From: Diphasiastrum complanatum
Taxonomy: Eukaryota > Streptophyta > Lycopodiopsida > Lycopodiales > Lycopodiaceae
DNA length: 64,000 bases
Assembly (NCBI GenBank): GCA_029204225.1
Contig: CM055094.1
Coordinates: 30,745,427-30,809,426, forward strand
Reading direction: 5' to 3'
Part shown: positions 45,784 through 58,007 of the stretch, piece by piece
Position numbering within the stretch: position 1 is the stretch's first letter
Layout of the letters: the number at the start of each line of letters is the position of its first letter
The notes under the pieces: generated by a model
Seen by the model: the letters and a program-made list of their open reading frames with translations, nothing else
Databases searched by the model: none
Told to the model about the DNA's origin: nothing
Translations under genes and position numbers: made by a program

Positions 45784-46515
45784 TGATGAAAAACCAGAAG
45801 TTTCACACCTGTGGAATGCCAATTCCAATTGTGAATGATCTTTATTAAGCTTTGTGTTTAGCACATAATCTAATTCTAGATTGAGTATCAAGATCTAGTT
45901 CAAGAATTTATGACTAAACCACAATCTAGCATGCTAGTAACCAAAAATTAGTTTCTTTCAAAAAGAGTGATGAAAGTGCAAACTTCAAGCATACAAGGTT
46001 AAAGATCCAAATTGACAAGAAGTAGCTTCAATGCTTGGTTCATCATCAAAAATTGTGAGAGAACTCTCATACATTTATGGTGGATGGAGTAGCTCGAGGT
46101 AGAGCTAGCACTCATCTATTTTTTCCACATCTAAACGTGCAAACTAACAAACTAGTGACATATGTCATTTTACATTCATATCTATCTACCTACTTTTACC
46201 ATGTGGCAATTTCTAAACTATAATTGTCCAAATCACTAGGCATGTGTCCCTTACTTTGTGCATGCTTTTCATGTCACTTTGGAACATTTAAAATCTTTGC
46301 ATGTGATATGACTCGTGTCTCTATAAGCCTATAATCGACATTTCTATGCCAAACTTCTATATGCATGTTGTACTTGACAAACTAGATTCATATAACCATG
46401 TAGCTCGAGTTTTTTCTAGGCCAAATTTGGCATTTTCAATATGGAACATTACATACACATAGAAAAAACTTTTTCACAGCCAAAAGTCAAGATAGACGAT
46501 TTTCCATTTTCAACA
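45784..46515 (-). repeat. Copia B1 5' LTR
   Basis: On the reverse strand it begins TGTTGAAAATGGAAAATCGT and ends GGTTTTTCATCA. The partner is 39670-40457. Confidence 0.95.
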
Positions 46516-47781
46516 CCATATCTGCGAAGTACATTGATAAGATAGGAATCTTGCTTATAGTAATCCTTCTGCTTGCGCAATCTTTGTGAATCTCCATACC
46601 GAGTAGGTAATGGACTGGGCCTAAATCAGTCATCTCAAATTTTGATGAAAGCAGAGATTTGGTTTCCTATAATAACTGATTTGAATTGTTGATAATCAAG
46701 GAATCATCAACGTATAATGCTATTATAACATAGCTTGACCCTTTTCGTCTGAGATATACATTACAGTCTGTGGAACAAGAAGTGAAGTTATGCTGCAACA
46801 AGAAGTGATTTATTCTATCATACCAGGCCTTGGGAGCTTGCTTAAAACCATATAATGCCTTATGCAATCTACATACCAAATGCTCTTTGCCTTGAAGGAC
46901 GTAACCTTCTGGTTGATAAATAAATATGTCTTCTTGTATGTATCTGTGAAGGAATGTTGTCTGGACATCCATTTGGTGAATGTCCAAATCCTCTGCAGCA
47001 GCTATAGCTAGCACCACTGGACCGATGGTGTCAATGTAATATATTCCATAAACTTGCTCAAATCCTTTAACCACTAAACGAGCTTTCCATTTGGATATTG
47101 ATCCATCTGGCTTAAGCTTAAGCTTGAAGATCCATTTAGAGTCAATAGAGAGGATTAACAAGACTCCAAGTCTTGTTCTTCATCAAGGAATGGTACTCAG
47201 CATCCATGCCAACTTTCCATTCGTCTTCATTGGGCATTGACAGTGCTTCTGCAATAGTGGCAGGTTCATCATGACTAAGAAACAAAGCGATCAGTTTGTT
47301 GTCGTTGCCTTGCAGACCTTCGCACTGTAGATGCTTGAGTGGATGTTTCTCTTGGGTAAATGATTGGGATAACTTCAGCTTGTGGTTGAACAGTCATGGG
47401 TCTAGGCCCATCGATTGTAAATGGAACTGTTGGGACAAACTCCTACATTTGAACATTCGTAGGTCAATACCTATCGATGGAGAATGGGACTGCCGTGACA
47501 GACTCCCGCATTGGCTGCTTCTGCTTGAAATTATGGAATTTGTCTTCAAGAAAGACAACGTCGCTGACTGAGATCTAACATGTATCAATATCATAGATAC
47601 GATATGCCTTGTGTGGCATTGAATAGCCGATAAAGATATACTTACATCTTACTAGGTTAGTTTCTTCCTCAGATCAGATGGTATTTGAGCATAGCAGAAA
47701 CATCCAAATATCTGTAAATGTTTCAGACTTGGTTTGTAGCCGTAGTAGGCTTCAAAGGGTGTCTTGGAGTCAACTGTCTTA
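46516..47781 (-). pseudogene. Copia E pol: integrase end and reverse transcriptase
   Basis: The 164-codon frame 47161-46667 contains SIDSKWIFKLKLKPDGSISK, WKARLVVKGFEQVYGIYYID, HQMDVQTTFLHRYIQEDIFI, LYGFKQAPKAWYDRINHFLL and the catalytic YVDDSL at about 46690. Upstream at 47540-47730 the linker QIFGCFCYAQIPSDL and YIFIGYSMPHKAYRIYD are readable with stops. Downstream it passes to ...YLINVLRRYG, where B1 inserted. The upstream end is cut by the J LTR at 47782. One diagnostic stop or frame loss follows SNQLL. Confidence 0.88.
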
Positions 47782-48986
47782 TGTCAGAAATAGGTAGATA
47801 ACGGAATGCAGAAACTTCCTACTTCCAATGCATGACTACGCCTATCAAAAATTGAACAAAGCAGTAGTGATGGAAATCACGTTCAATAGTTAGCAACTAG
47901 CTTTTGTTAGATACTAGCCAAACATAAGGTATCGAATTCTCAGACAATTTCTATCAATTACAAAAGCAATGTAGAGATGCATGCATTCTGACATATACTG
48001 AATGCAATAAAAAATAGTATTGATTCAGAAAACAAATCAGATGCTAATGAGTGCAAGACAATAGCGGATAGAAACTGCACACTCTAAGCTGTCTTTGAGT
48101 AACTGAGAATAAGTCTGAAATAAGCAACTCTATTGATAAGCAGTAGCACAATAACAACTCTAAAATAAATCTCTAAAAGACTGAGCTAGAGTGCTCGAGA
48201 GAGTTCAAGCTTGAAAGCTTGATAGAGAGCTAACAACAATACTTTCTGATTGTGAACGATTGGCTTGATGAGAGCGTAGGAAACGTCATGTAATAACGCT
48301 CAACTCCTTCTTGCTTGATCATTGAGAATGAGATGTATGAACAACTGATTTATACTAAGTAATTAGGTTGTCAAATGCGATTGCCAGTTGGATGGAGTCC
48401 ACTGGCATTCATCCAGTTCCTTCTCAGAAATTGATTGATGATAGGTAGTGAACATTGGCCGTAATTAATCTGTCTGCATAAATGAACTAAAACTGTTACT
48501 CTGCAAAAATGAACTAAAACTACCACAGGCGACAGTGTTGACTTTTTGCGAAAAAAAATGACAATGTCATAATTTCCTTAATATTGGGGTAGCTTCACAA
48601 TTTGCTAGAGTCATTTCCTTAACATTTGAGACACTATGCGAAAAATGCAACTCTACAGTTTTACTCGCAAATCCTAATAGGCAAAAAATGTGAAAAAGAC
48701 GACATTGTATTTTTACACGTAATTCTTGACAGACGACGGTGTCACAAAAATGCGAAAAATGCGACACTGTAAGTTTACTCGTAATTCTTGACAGGCGACA
48801 CTGTCTGGATTGTAGAGAGAGAAAATGCGACACTATTGTCAAACTCCATGTATCTCTGCAGACTGTGTAAAAACACTTGTAATTTTGTAGACTGTATAAA
48901 AACACGAGAAAATCCGTAGAACTGGATAAACAATGGATGAGGATTAAACCGATTAGTCGATTAGTAAGAAAGAGAATAATCCAACA
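47782..48986 (-). repeat. Family J LTR (3' LTR), reverse
   Basis: The reverse strand starts TGTTGGATTATTCTCTTTCT after GGAGGAG and ends CCTATTTCTGACA. It carries GCGACACTGT/TTTTTCGC repeats at 48540-48900 and a TATAAATCAG box near 48355 (reverse). It matches 31942-32715. Confidence 0.8.
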
Positions 48987-49296
48987 CTCCTCCTTAATCT
49001 GAATACTTGAATGCCTTGACCTTTAAACTTAGTTTTACATAGAATCTTCTGTGCGCTTCCAAACTTAATGCTTTGGTAAAAATATCCGTTGTCATATCTT
49101 GCGTTCTACAGTTTTGCAATCTGACCTCTTCGTTGAGAACTTTGCTTCTGACAAAATGATACTTCAGTTCAATGTGCTTACTCCTAGAATGAAATCTAGA
49201 GTTGGCTGATAAGGCAATGGTGTTAAAATTGAAAAACAATCCATATTGATTTCTTGGCTTGCTACAAATATTGTACCATGCAAGTATGTAGTTCAT
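48987..49296 (-). pseudogene. Copia J RNase H C-terminal fragment
   Basis: The reverse-strand frame ending at 48994 contains FNTIALSANSRFHSRSKHIE, LKYHFVRSKVLNEEVRLQNC and TTDIFTKALSLEAHRRFYVK. This is the standard Copia RNase H end, followed by the polypurine tract and LTR. The upstream part is lost at about 49297, where the B2 LTR begins. Confidence 0.87.
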
Positions 49297-50012
49297 AAAT
49301 GCAAAATGTCAAGTTTGGCCTAGATAGAACTCGAGCTGCATGAATATGTAATATCTAGATTGATGAGTACAACTTACATATAGTTTGTAGACATAGAATT
49401 AGAAAAGTCATGCTTGTAGAAACTCATGGCAATTCACATGCATTAATTGTAAGTGATCCATAGTGACATGCAAGGCATGCACAAAGTGTAATGGACACAT
49501 GCATGATGATTTGGACATTTCTAGTTAGAACTAGTACACTTGTAAAAAGTTGGTAGAATTTCATGCATGGGAAGTGACAAATGTCACATAGACTCCAGAT
49601 GTCACTTTAGATGTCATTTTGTAATGAATGGATGTGGTTCTACCTCGAGCTACCTCAAACTCCATAAATATGTGTAGCTCTCCTCACAATCAATGATGAA
49701 GAACCAAAGTTTTGTAGCTATCTCATGTCATTTTGGATCTAAACAATTTTGCTTGTTATCTCTCTACTTTTCTCTCTCTAACTCATGTTGAAGCTAATGC
49801 TTATACACTGATATCTTGTACTTTTGCTCATTATTGATTCATTACTATCATATTCTATTGCTTAGCATGCTAGATTGTGGTTAAGCCATTTCTTTTGAAC
49901 TAGATCTTGTTAATCAATCTAGAATCAGGTTACTGTGCTAATCACAAAGCTTAATTAGATCCATCATACTTGTGGACATTCCCCACACGTGTGAAATCTG
50001 GAAATTTTGTTA
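49297..50012 (+). repeat. Copia B2 5' LTR, 5'-truncated
   Basis: It matches the reverse of 45784-46515 from AATGTCAAGTTTGGCCTAGA (B1 AATGCCAAATTTGGCCTAGA) to the primer site. The junction with the Copia J fragment is at about 49297. Confidence 0.85.
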
Positions 50013-50026
50013 TGGTATCAGAGCCA
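50013..50026 (+). other. Copia B2 primer-binding site
   Basis: TGGTATCAGAGCCA, identical to that of B1. Confidence 0.9.
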
Positions 50027-50780
50027 AATTAAGCTTTGCATGCTAACATCTCTGATTGTACAAGAAATTCAGAGCTAAATCAAGCAAAAAAGCAGTTTTG
50101 CCTTTTTCTCACTCTTCTCTGTTGTGTATTTGGATCAAATCGGATTGGAACTGAATTTTCAGACCTGAAAAGTGATAGTACAGAATTATGGAATTTCGCA
50201 CGTGTGAAAATCAAAGATTTTCAATCCCTTTTATTTCCTTGCTTATAGATCCAAAGATAGTAGTGTTATAGCTTGATGGAAAGCTTATGATCTATACTTT
50301 CATAGAAATGGAAACCAAATTAATTTGATGTGTCTAGCAAGAGTTATAAGCTCTTAAAGAAGATAGGAATAGGTCCAAAATCTGAGTGACAGCATTTTGA
50401 TTTGATTCAATCTTGCTTTGTTCAGAATCCATTGTTTTGAGCATCCTACACAAGAAACTAAAGATCAAGACCGAGTTTGAACTAATTGAACACCTTTTGA
50501 GCCTTTTGAGAGTCAATTGTGTTTTCTTTTGAAGCATTTCACATGTGCCAAAAGTAGGATTCAAACCAGCCAAAGTGTCTCAATCCACTTTGTGTGTCTG
50601 ATCTAGATAACTTGTCTTGTGGAATATTTGAGATTCATCTCAAATACAGTTGCAAGTGTTTCACATATGAAGGTAGAACATCCTTGAAAATACCTATAGT
50701 GAAAGAGAGCAACAACTTTAAGTCTGATTGGAACAAGCTCAAACATATTGCAGTCCAATAACTAAGAAGTCTTCATTAAA
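50027..50780 (+). other. Copia B2 5' leader
   Basis: Untranslated region before gag ATG 50781; no ORF of note. It is collinear with the B1 leader. Confidence 0.6.
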
Positions 50781-51866
50781 ATGGCATCTCATGGAGGATA
50801 TCTTCTAGAAGCCAATGAAAGACTAAACACTTCTAATTACTCAATTTGGAAGTTCAGAATGGAGTCTATTTCGATACTCCAAGATGTTATGGATATTGTG
50901 CTTGGTGTTGAGAAGGAGCCTCAAACACAAGCTGAAATTCCTAAGTATAGGAAAAGAGCTAGAATGGCTCTACATTTCATTAAGATGAATGTATCTAATG
51001 AAATTCTGAGAGAGATCGGATCTTGCACTACAGCCAAAGAAGCTTGGGATGCACTAAAGTCCATCTATGAAGCAAAGAATACTTCTAGAATACTCACTCT
51101 TAGGAATCAGATTTTCCAAAGTTTCCAAAGAAGTGAAGAGAGTGCATCAAACTATGTTCTGAGAGTTAAAGATTTACATAGAGAGCTTTCTTGTGTTGGT
51201 ATTACTATTACCCAAGATGAGCTAGTTCAAGTCATACTGAATGGCTTGAGAGATGACTATGGTAATCTTGTTCAGTCTTTTGCTATTAAGGAGGAGTTGC
51301 CTAATTTAGAAACTCTCCAAGGAATTCTTATTTCTGAAGAATCTAGACAAAGCTAAAAACTCTCCAAGATGAACAAACTCGAACATGGTGGAAGTGACAA
51401 AGCCATCTTTATCAAAGACAAGCATAAAGGAAGGAGTAAGAACCAGTTCTCTCAAGCATCCAACAAAGACAAAGCCAAAGATCGAGACAAAGATGGTAAA
51501 TAAGATGATACATCTCATCCTTCTAACTCAAAGACCAAGAAGAAGAAAGTGAAGTGTTTCTTCTGTGGCAAGAAGGGGCACTATGCCTCTAATTGCTTTA
51601 AGAAGAAAAACCAACTCATGCAAGCTAATCTCTCCAAAGAGATTGAAGAAGATTCTGTTGCAAGTGATGGAGAAGGATCACTCATGGTGTCTAGTTTTTC
51701 TTCATCACCTTTCAAGAAAGATGGAGCTTGGTACATAGATAGTGGAGCTTCTTCACATATGTGCTGTTCAAAGGAGTCATTTGACTCAATTGTACCTTAC
51801 AAAGGACTCAAGAGATCTATTTACATTGCTAATGATCATGAGTGCCCACTAGAATGAATTGGCAAC
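50781..51866 (+). pseudogene. Copia B2 gag-protease, three stops
   Basis: ATG 50781 starts MASHGGYLLEANERLNTSNY. The gag core is intact to ESRQS at 51353, where TAA replaces the Tyr of B1 QSYKL. A further TAA lies at 51500. Zinc knuckle CFFCGKKGHYASNC at about 51558-51600 and protease WYIDSGASSHMCC at about 51730-51768 are readable. A TGA at 51855 replaces the Gly of EGIGN in B1. Apart from those, identity to B1 is high. Confidence 0.9.
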
Positions 51867-53145
51867 ATATCATTGAAACTTGCTTCTTCAAAAGTTCTTG
51901 CACTTTCTAATGTTCTTTTTATTCCAAAACTCACAAAGGACTTAATTAGTGTGGGAAAGTTGCTTGATAATGGTTGTGATGTAAAGTTCAACTCCAATAC
52001 TTGTTATATCAAGAAAAATGATGAGATCCTTGCTGATGGATCTAGATGTGGTGAAACTTTTAAGTTGAATTCTTATGAGAATGCAAACCTTTGTGAAGTT
52101 GCTTTGTTATCTAAGAAGGAGCTGTGGCACAGAAGGTTGGGTCATCCTAACTTTAAATCTATGTGTTTTATGGTCAAGAAAGTGAAGGCTATTGGTCTTC
52201 CAAAATCTCTTTCCAAAGATTTCAAGCCTTGTGAGGCTTGTGCCATAGCAAAATCACCTAGAAAGCCATATCAGAAGTCTTTTATAAAGACTACTCATCC
52301 ATTGGAGCTTATACACTTGGATGTACATTTTTCCTCTTCTAAAAGTATTGGTGGTGCCCTGTTTTGTCACCTTTATTGATGACTTTACGAGATATCTTGG
52401 TTGTATCTACTTTCTTCAAAGGCTATGGTTTTTTATCACTTCCTAATCTTCAAATTTTATGTTGAGAAACAGTTTTCTTTCAAAGTTAAAGCTTTAAGAT
52501 GTGATGGAGGAGGTGAATACATCTCCAACAAGTTTCATGATTATTGTGAAGGTGAAGGAATAAAGAGAGATTTTTCTTGTGCTTATTCTCCATCTCAAAA
52601 TGGAGTAGCTGAGAGGAAAAACAGATCCTTATGTGAATGTGCTAAAGCAATTCGAGTAGCAGCTTCTTTGCCTATTGAATATTGGGGTGAAGCTATAAAT
52701 TGTACAAACTATTTGTGCAATAGATTACCTCACAATGCACTTGCTGGAAAATCACCTTTTGAAGTCTTGTTTAAGAAGAAACCTAAGGTAGATCACCTTA
52801 GAGTTTTTGGTTGTGCTTGCTTTGCTCATGTGCCTTTGGAAACAAGGAAAAGAGATGATCCTAATTCTATTAAAGGGATCATGGTTGGATATGCATCCAA
52901 CAAGAAAGCTTACAGAATCTATGTTCCCTCTACCTCAACTATAATTGAGAGTAGGGATGTTATATTCCATGAAGATCAAAAATGCATCCTTGAGGAGGCC
53001 GAGTTCAAAGATTCTCACAAAGATTCTCCAATCATCACCCTTCAAGACTACCATGGAGAGATGGGGCCGAGAATTGAGGAGGAGTCACCTCGAATCTTTT
53101 CACCAGGGAGATCTCAAAGAGAAAGATCCTAGCCTAGAAGGCTAA
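51867..53145 (+). pseudogene. Copia B2 integrase region
   Basis: LASSKVLALSNVLFIPKLTK, then ELWHRRLGHPNFKSM, CEACAIAKSPRKPYQKS, LIHLDVHF; a frameshift at about 52355 leads to FVTFIDDFTRYL in another frame. From about 52401: FKFYVEKQFSFKVKALRCDG, GEYISNKFHDYC, AYSPSQNGVAERKNRSLCEC, LPIEYWGEAINCTNYLCNRL, LRVFGCACFAHVPLETRK and SRDVIFHEDQ. Catalytic D, D and E positions are all identifiable, which B1 has lost. A TAG at 53130 interrupts RS-PRRL. Confidence 0.88.
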
Positions 53146-54533
53146 CCTATGAAGATAGAGGCAAGCAAGTGGAAATCAACTCCACTAATTGTGCTTATTT
53201 TATTTCTCATGAGGAGATGAAGGATGTATATGATGCACTCAACTCGAAGGAATGGTACCTTGCCATGAAAGAGGAATATGATGCTTTGATGGCCAATAAG
53301 ACATGGGAGCTTGTGGATCTTCCATCCAACAATCACGCCATTGGTTGCAAGTGGGTTTTTCGAATCAAGTATAATCAAGATGGCACAATCAGCAAATACA
53401 AGGCTAGGCTTTGTGCTAAAGGATTTGCTCAAGTTTCTGGACTTGATTATGAGGAGACTTTTGCTCCAGTTGCAAAGATGGTATCAATTAGAATCATAGT
53501 TTCTCTTGCTTGTTTTTTCAATTGGCAAGTTCTTCAACTAGATGTCTCTAATGCATTTCTAAATGGGTATCTAGAAGAAGAGATTTATATGGAATAGCCT
53601 ATTGGGTTCATCCATGACAAAGAAAAAGTTTGCTTGCTCTTCAAAAGTTTATATGGATTGAAGCAAGCTCCAAGGTCATGGTATTCTTGACTTAACACCT
53701 ATCTTGAGTCACTAGGATTTAATCTTAGTAACTATGATCCTTCCTTATATGTCAAGTTTTTTGATAACAATATTGTCATCCTTCATATCTATGTTGATGA
53801 TATCATTCTAACAGGAAGTTGTATCAAGTTAGTTGAGGAAACCAAGATTGCACTTGAAAAAGAGTTCAAGATGCAAGATCTTGGAAAAATTCACTATATT
53901 CTAGGATTAGAGATTGACTTTCTTAAAGATAAAACTTTTGTATGTCAATCCAAGTATGCTCTTTCAATGTTAAAGAAGTTCAATATGTTGAATTGTAAGA
54001 GTATAGAAACACCTATGGAGCAAAATGTAAATGACTCTAACAAAGGTGATGAAAGATCCTTTGTGGACATCACACTTTTTAGAAATCTTATAGACTCCTT
54101 AATTTGGCTCACAATAACTAGACCTGGCATAAGCTTTAGTGTTCATAAGTTGAGCCAGGCTATGCAAAATCCTACTATTTGTCATTGGAAAATGGCCAAG
54201 AGAGTGCTTAGATATATATCTTCAATTTTTTATTTTGGTTTATTGTATAAAAGTGAAGATCTTTCTATTATTGGTTATTCTGACTCGGATTTTGCAAGTG
54301 ATAGAGCAAATAAAAAATCTACAAGTGCTTATGTCATATATCTTGGAGGAAACTTGATATCTTGGCTTTCCAAAAAGCAAGATACTGTATCACTTGCATC
54401 ATGTGAAGCTGAGTACAAGGCACTCACTACAACAACAAAGGAAGTGCTTTGGATCAAGAGGTTACTAGTGGAGCTAAAGATAATCATGGAAGAGGATCTA
54501 CCTATGATCATGTGTGACAACATTTCAGCCCAA
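53146..54533 (+). pseudogene. Copia B2 reverse transcriptase and RNase H, 3'-truncated
   Basis: From 53169: STNCAYFISHEEMKDVYDAL, TWELVDLPSNNHAIGCKWVF, KARLCAKGFAQVSGLDYEET, LQLDVSNAFLNGYLEEEIYM; TAG at 53595; SLYGLKQAPRSWYS; TGA at 53690; the catalytic IYVDDI at 53786-53803; MQDLGKIHYILGLEI from 53871; RNase H GYSDSDFASDRANKKSTSAY and ASCEAEYKALTTTTKEVLWI, ending MCDNISAQ at about 54533. After this, sense to Copia B is lost; the apparent TKPLPLKF is the antisense of Copia C. Confidence 0.88.
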
Positions 54534-57500
54534 TTCTCAACCAAACCGCTTCCTTTGAAGTTTGAGAGGCTGCAATATACTTTGATTCAGTGGAAGATAG
54601 AGCTATCGAAGATTGCTTGTGACTATTCCAGGAAATTGGACTATTGTTGAGAAAGAATGTCGATCCGGAAGTGGATTTATGAGTGTCTACATCTCCTCCC
54701 CAACTTGCATCTATAACCACTGAGTAAATTGAGTTTGTCATTGCCGACTGCTCCATAACTCATGGCTCTGATAAGAGCCTTCAAATGTGTTACACCAAGG
54801 TTAGTCATAAACTGACTGATAGAGCTGACTGCAAAAGCTATGTCTGGCTAGGTACAGATCATTGCGTATGTAAGAGATCCTATAATAGAATGGTAAGGAT
54901 ACTCACGCATCTACTCCTTCTCTTGAATTGTTTGAGGACACTGGTCCTTTGACAATTTGAGACCTGGTTCCATTGGTGAGAGAGCTAACTTGCAATTAAT
55001 CAGATTATATCTGACTAACATCTTGTAGATGTACCTCTGTTGTGTAATGTAGACCAACTTTTGTTTTCTGTCTCTGTGGATTTGTATACCAAGGCAGAAA
55101 TGAGCTTCCTCCAGATCGGTCATGTCGAATTCGGAAGATGGCATTGTCTTGGCCTTGTTTATCAGATTGGTACTATTGCTAAAAAGCAATGTATCATCCA
55201 TATATAGAGTGATAATGATAAAAGACTGCTGCACTAATTTGAAATAAACATTTGAATCTGAAGAGCTAGGTGTGTAGCCATGATCAATAAGAAAAGTATT
55301 GATCCTTTGAAACCATGCTCGAGCAGATTGCTTCAAGTGCCTTATGGAGTTTACACACATGATTGTGTTTATCCTCGATAATATAACCTTCGAGTTTCAC
55401 CATGTAAATGATCTCTTCAATAACTCCATTGAGATATGTTGTTTGTACATCCATTTGATATATTTCCAAATCTGCTGCAGCGACAAATGATAGCAAAAGT
55501 TGAATAGAAGAATGCTTGACTACTGGACTGAAGGTCTTAGTGTAATCGACATTGTATACCTAAGAAAATCCTTTGGCGACAAGTCATGTCTTTCTCCTGA
55601 TGATGCTTCCATCTGCATTGTACTTGACTTTGAAAATCCATTTGCAATCAACTACGTTTCTATTAGCAGGTAATTTGACATTCGTCCATGTCTGATTCTT
55701 GATAAGAGATGAATACTCTCTATCCATAGCTTTTTTTCAAAGATCTAAATCAGGCTGACTGAGTGCCTCTTCGACAGTCATTGGCTCATGAACAAGGTAG
55801 GCTGTAGACTCGTCGATATACTGGTTAGGTGGTCTGCTTGCTCTTGAAGATCTTCTAGGTAATAGAGGAAGTTGATCATTTCCATCATACTGTAGTTGTT
55901 GAACTACAACATCATCATCTTCTGATTTGTCGTTGATTTGTTGTTCGTCAAGAGTAGATGAGCTTGGACCTTATGATAAGAATAGTCGATTGAGGAACTA
56001 GAAAGTTCAATATGTCAAGAGAGTCTGACAGGTCGGCTACATGGGCATTGTCTTTTCCTTTGAGGTCTTGGAATTGATCTTTGATGAAGATGACATATCG
56101 GCTAGTGAATATTTTCGACTCGATGGGATCGAACAACTTGTAGGCTTGATCTGAAGTAGAGTAGCTGATGAAAAAACATTTCATTCTCTAGAAGTTGAGC
56201 TTCTTCCTGAGATCACGAGGTATTAGTGCAAAGTACATCCAAAAACTCGTAAGTTTGATAGAGAAGGTTTGGTACCTGTCCAAACTTTGAATGGTGTTTT
56301 GTCTGAGAGATCTTTAGTAGGACATCTATTCGGAATATAGGTTGTTGTTGAAACAACTTCAGCCCAGAAGGACTTGGAAGTGTCGCATGTGATAACATGC
56401 ACTTTGCCAATTGAACTAAGGTTCTGTTCTTTCTCTCAACAAGACCATTTGACTGAGGCGAATAGGAGGTAATGTATTGTTGCTCAATGCCATTGTTAAG
56501 ACAGTACTCTTTGAATCCGGTGGAGATGTATTCTCCCCCGTTATCTGACCTCAATGCTTTGATTTGTTTGTCAATTTGATTCTCAACATGCTCTTTGGAT
56601 TGTCTGAATTTGATGAAAGCCTCTGATTTTTATTTAATGAAATAAATAGTTGTTCTTCTGGAGAATTCGTCAATAAAAGTAATGAAATACTTTGCATCTA
56701 GCAATGATGGAGTTTTCATAGGTCCACATATATTTTTATGAACATCATCTAACAGACCTTTTGGTGCATGCCTATGACTCGATCTAAAAGAAATCCTAGT
56801 CTGCTTTCCAAAGATTATCCAAAGATGCAGCTATGACAGACATGGAGATCGACCTTACTAGAAGGATAGTCAAGATCAAGAATCATGGATTGTCTGGACA
56901 TGTTCAAAACAGATGCATAATTCAAGTGTCCTAAGTGATGATGCCATAGTAATGCTTTATTGACAAGAACAAAGGTTTTCAAGACTTGACTAGACTCAGA
57001 ATAACAATGTGACCTTGCCTCTTGTCAAGTGCAAGGATCTTATTACTCCTACCAATAATGTTGCATTGATCAGATTTGAATTTTATCCTATGACCTAAAT
57101 ATGTAATTCTACTTACTGATAACAGATTTGTAGAGACTTTAGGAACATATAAGACCTTTGATAGTAGTTTAAATTGATTATGATGGAATTGCAATCTTAC
57201 AGTACCTTCACCTTCAATAGTGTGAGTACTATTGTCACCAAGATGAACAAATTTCTTCATGTTGTAAGGCATGTAGGAGTTGAAAATCTCACGTTGATTG
57301 GTCATGTGTTGAGGTGCTCCAGAATCAAGAAACCATGAATCATCCAAAAATACGCTTTGGTCTTCGACCATGAATGTGCCTTCGTCCACTTCGACCTGGG
57401 GAGATGATGAAATTGTGCTTGCTTGTTGATCAGGTTGCTTGGCTGCATTCTTCGCTTGGAGAATTCGACAATCCTTGATCTCATGGTTATTGCGGTTGCA

Positions 57501-57850
57501 ATACCTGCAAAACATCTTCTTTTTCGACTATGGATTTAATGATTGTCCTTGACTTTGAGTCAACTTCTGATTCATTGTAGCCTTCTTGAAACTTTTTTGC
57601 TTCTGTCGCTTAGAGGCTTTGTTGACATATAGAGCTTGAGAGGAGGAAGTAGACAAAGTGTCTTGACTTCTTCTATTGTCTTCTTGCAGCAACATCGTGA
57701 TAACTCTAGTAAGAGTTAAATCTAAGTGCGTCGATATGATCATCACCCAGTTCTCATATGTAGAGGGCAAGCTTGAAAGCAATGTCCTAATTGTGTCTTG
57801 ATCGTCTATGATTGATCTGCCAACAGCCATCTATTGCAAGAGATTCTTCA
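54534..57850 (-). pseudogene. Copia C gag-pol, reverse strand, broken, lacks LTRs
   Basis: Reverse-strand order: gag 57830-57528 (IRTLLSSLPSTYENWVMIIS); zinc knuckle CRYCNRNNHEIKDC near 57500 and protease WFLDSGAPQHMTNQ near 57340 in one 178-codon frame (57515-56979); integrase MRSDNGGEYISTGFKEYCLN and AYSPQSNGLVERKNRTLV-like TSYSPQSNGLVERKNRT (56554-56400); linker 56184-55948 (SDQAYKLFDPIESKIFTSRY); RT with IYQMDVQTTYLNGVIEEIIY (about 55470-55410) and LYMDDTLLF near 55195, where YMDD replaces YVDD; RNase H DASWGGDVDTHKSTSGSTFF and SSTESKYIAASQTSKEAVWL (54756-54540). Both ends are cut: left at 54534 by the junction with B2, right near 57850 before any leader. Confidence 0.88.
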
Positions 57851-58007
57851 TTAGAGGAGTTCTAAATCCAAAAAAGACCCTTTGTAAAAATACTTTTTAT
57901 ATTTTTCTCAAATTTTGCTTACACATGGACCAATCAAAACAGTCAAATTTGAAATCTACATAACGTAGCTCATCAGAATTGAAAAAAAAAAAAAAGTTAT
58001 GCAAAAA
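57851..58007 (+). other. Spacer, no gene
   Basis: AT-rich with an A14 run; separates Copia C from the Gypsy-type LTR. Possibly Copia C coding decay. Confidence 0.3.

Larger units (their letters stand above)
39670..46515 (-). mobile_element. Copia B1, full-length insertion with CCATA target duplication
   Basis: The 5' LTR (right) is 45784-46515 and the 3' LTR (left) is 39670-40457. The primer site is TGGTATCAGAGCCA (reverse of 45770-45783). The element is flanked by CCATA at 39665-39669 and CCATA at 46516-46520. It sits within Copia E pol, between ...LRR-YG and YGMEDCKPIDTP. Gag is intact but pol has large deletions and a nested element H (40764-42652). Confidence 0.95.
49297..54533 (+). mobile_element. 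Copia B2, truncated at both ends
   Basis: The LTR 49297-50012 lacks its first ~75 bp compared with B1. Primer site at 50013, gag-pol 50781-54533. The 3' end is lost in RNase H after MCDNISAQ, so no 3' LTR is present. It is the opposite orientation to its sister B1. Confidence 0.9.

Noticed and set aside
54540-54650. Continuation of B2 RNase H as TKPLPLKFERL
   Set aside because: The reverse strand here reads the conserved RNase H motif of Copia C (SSTESKYIAA...KEAVWL), so the forward match to TKPL is coincidental.
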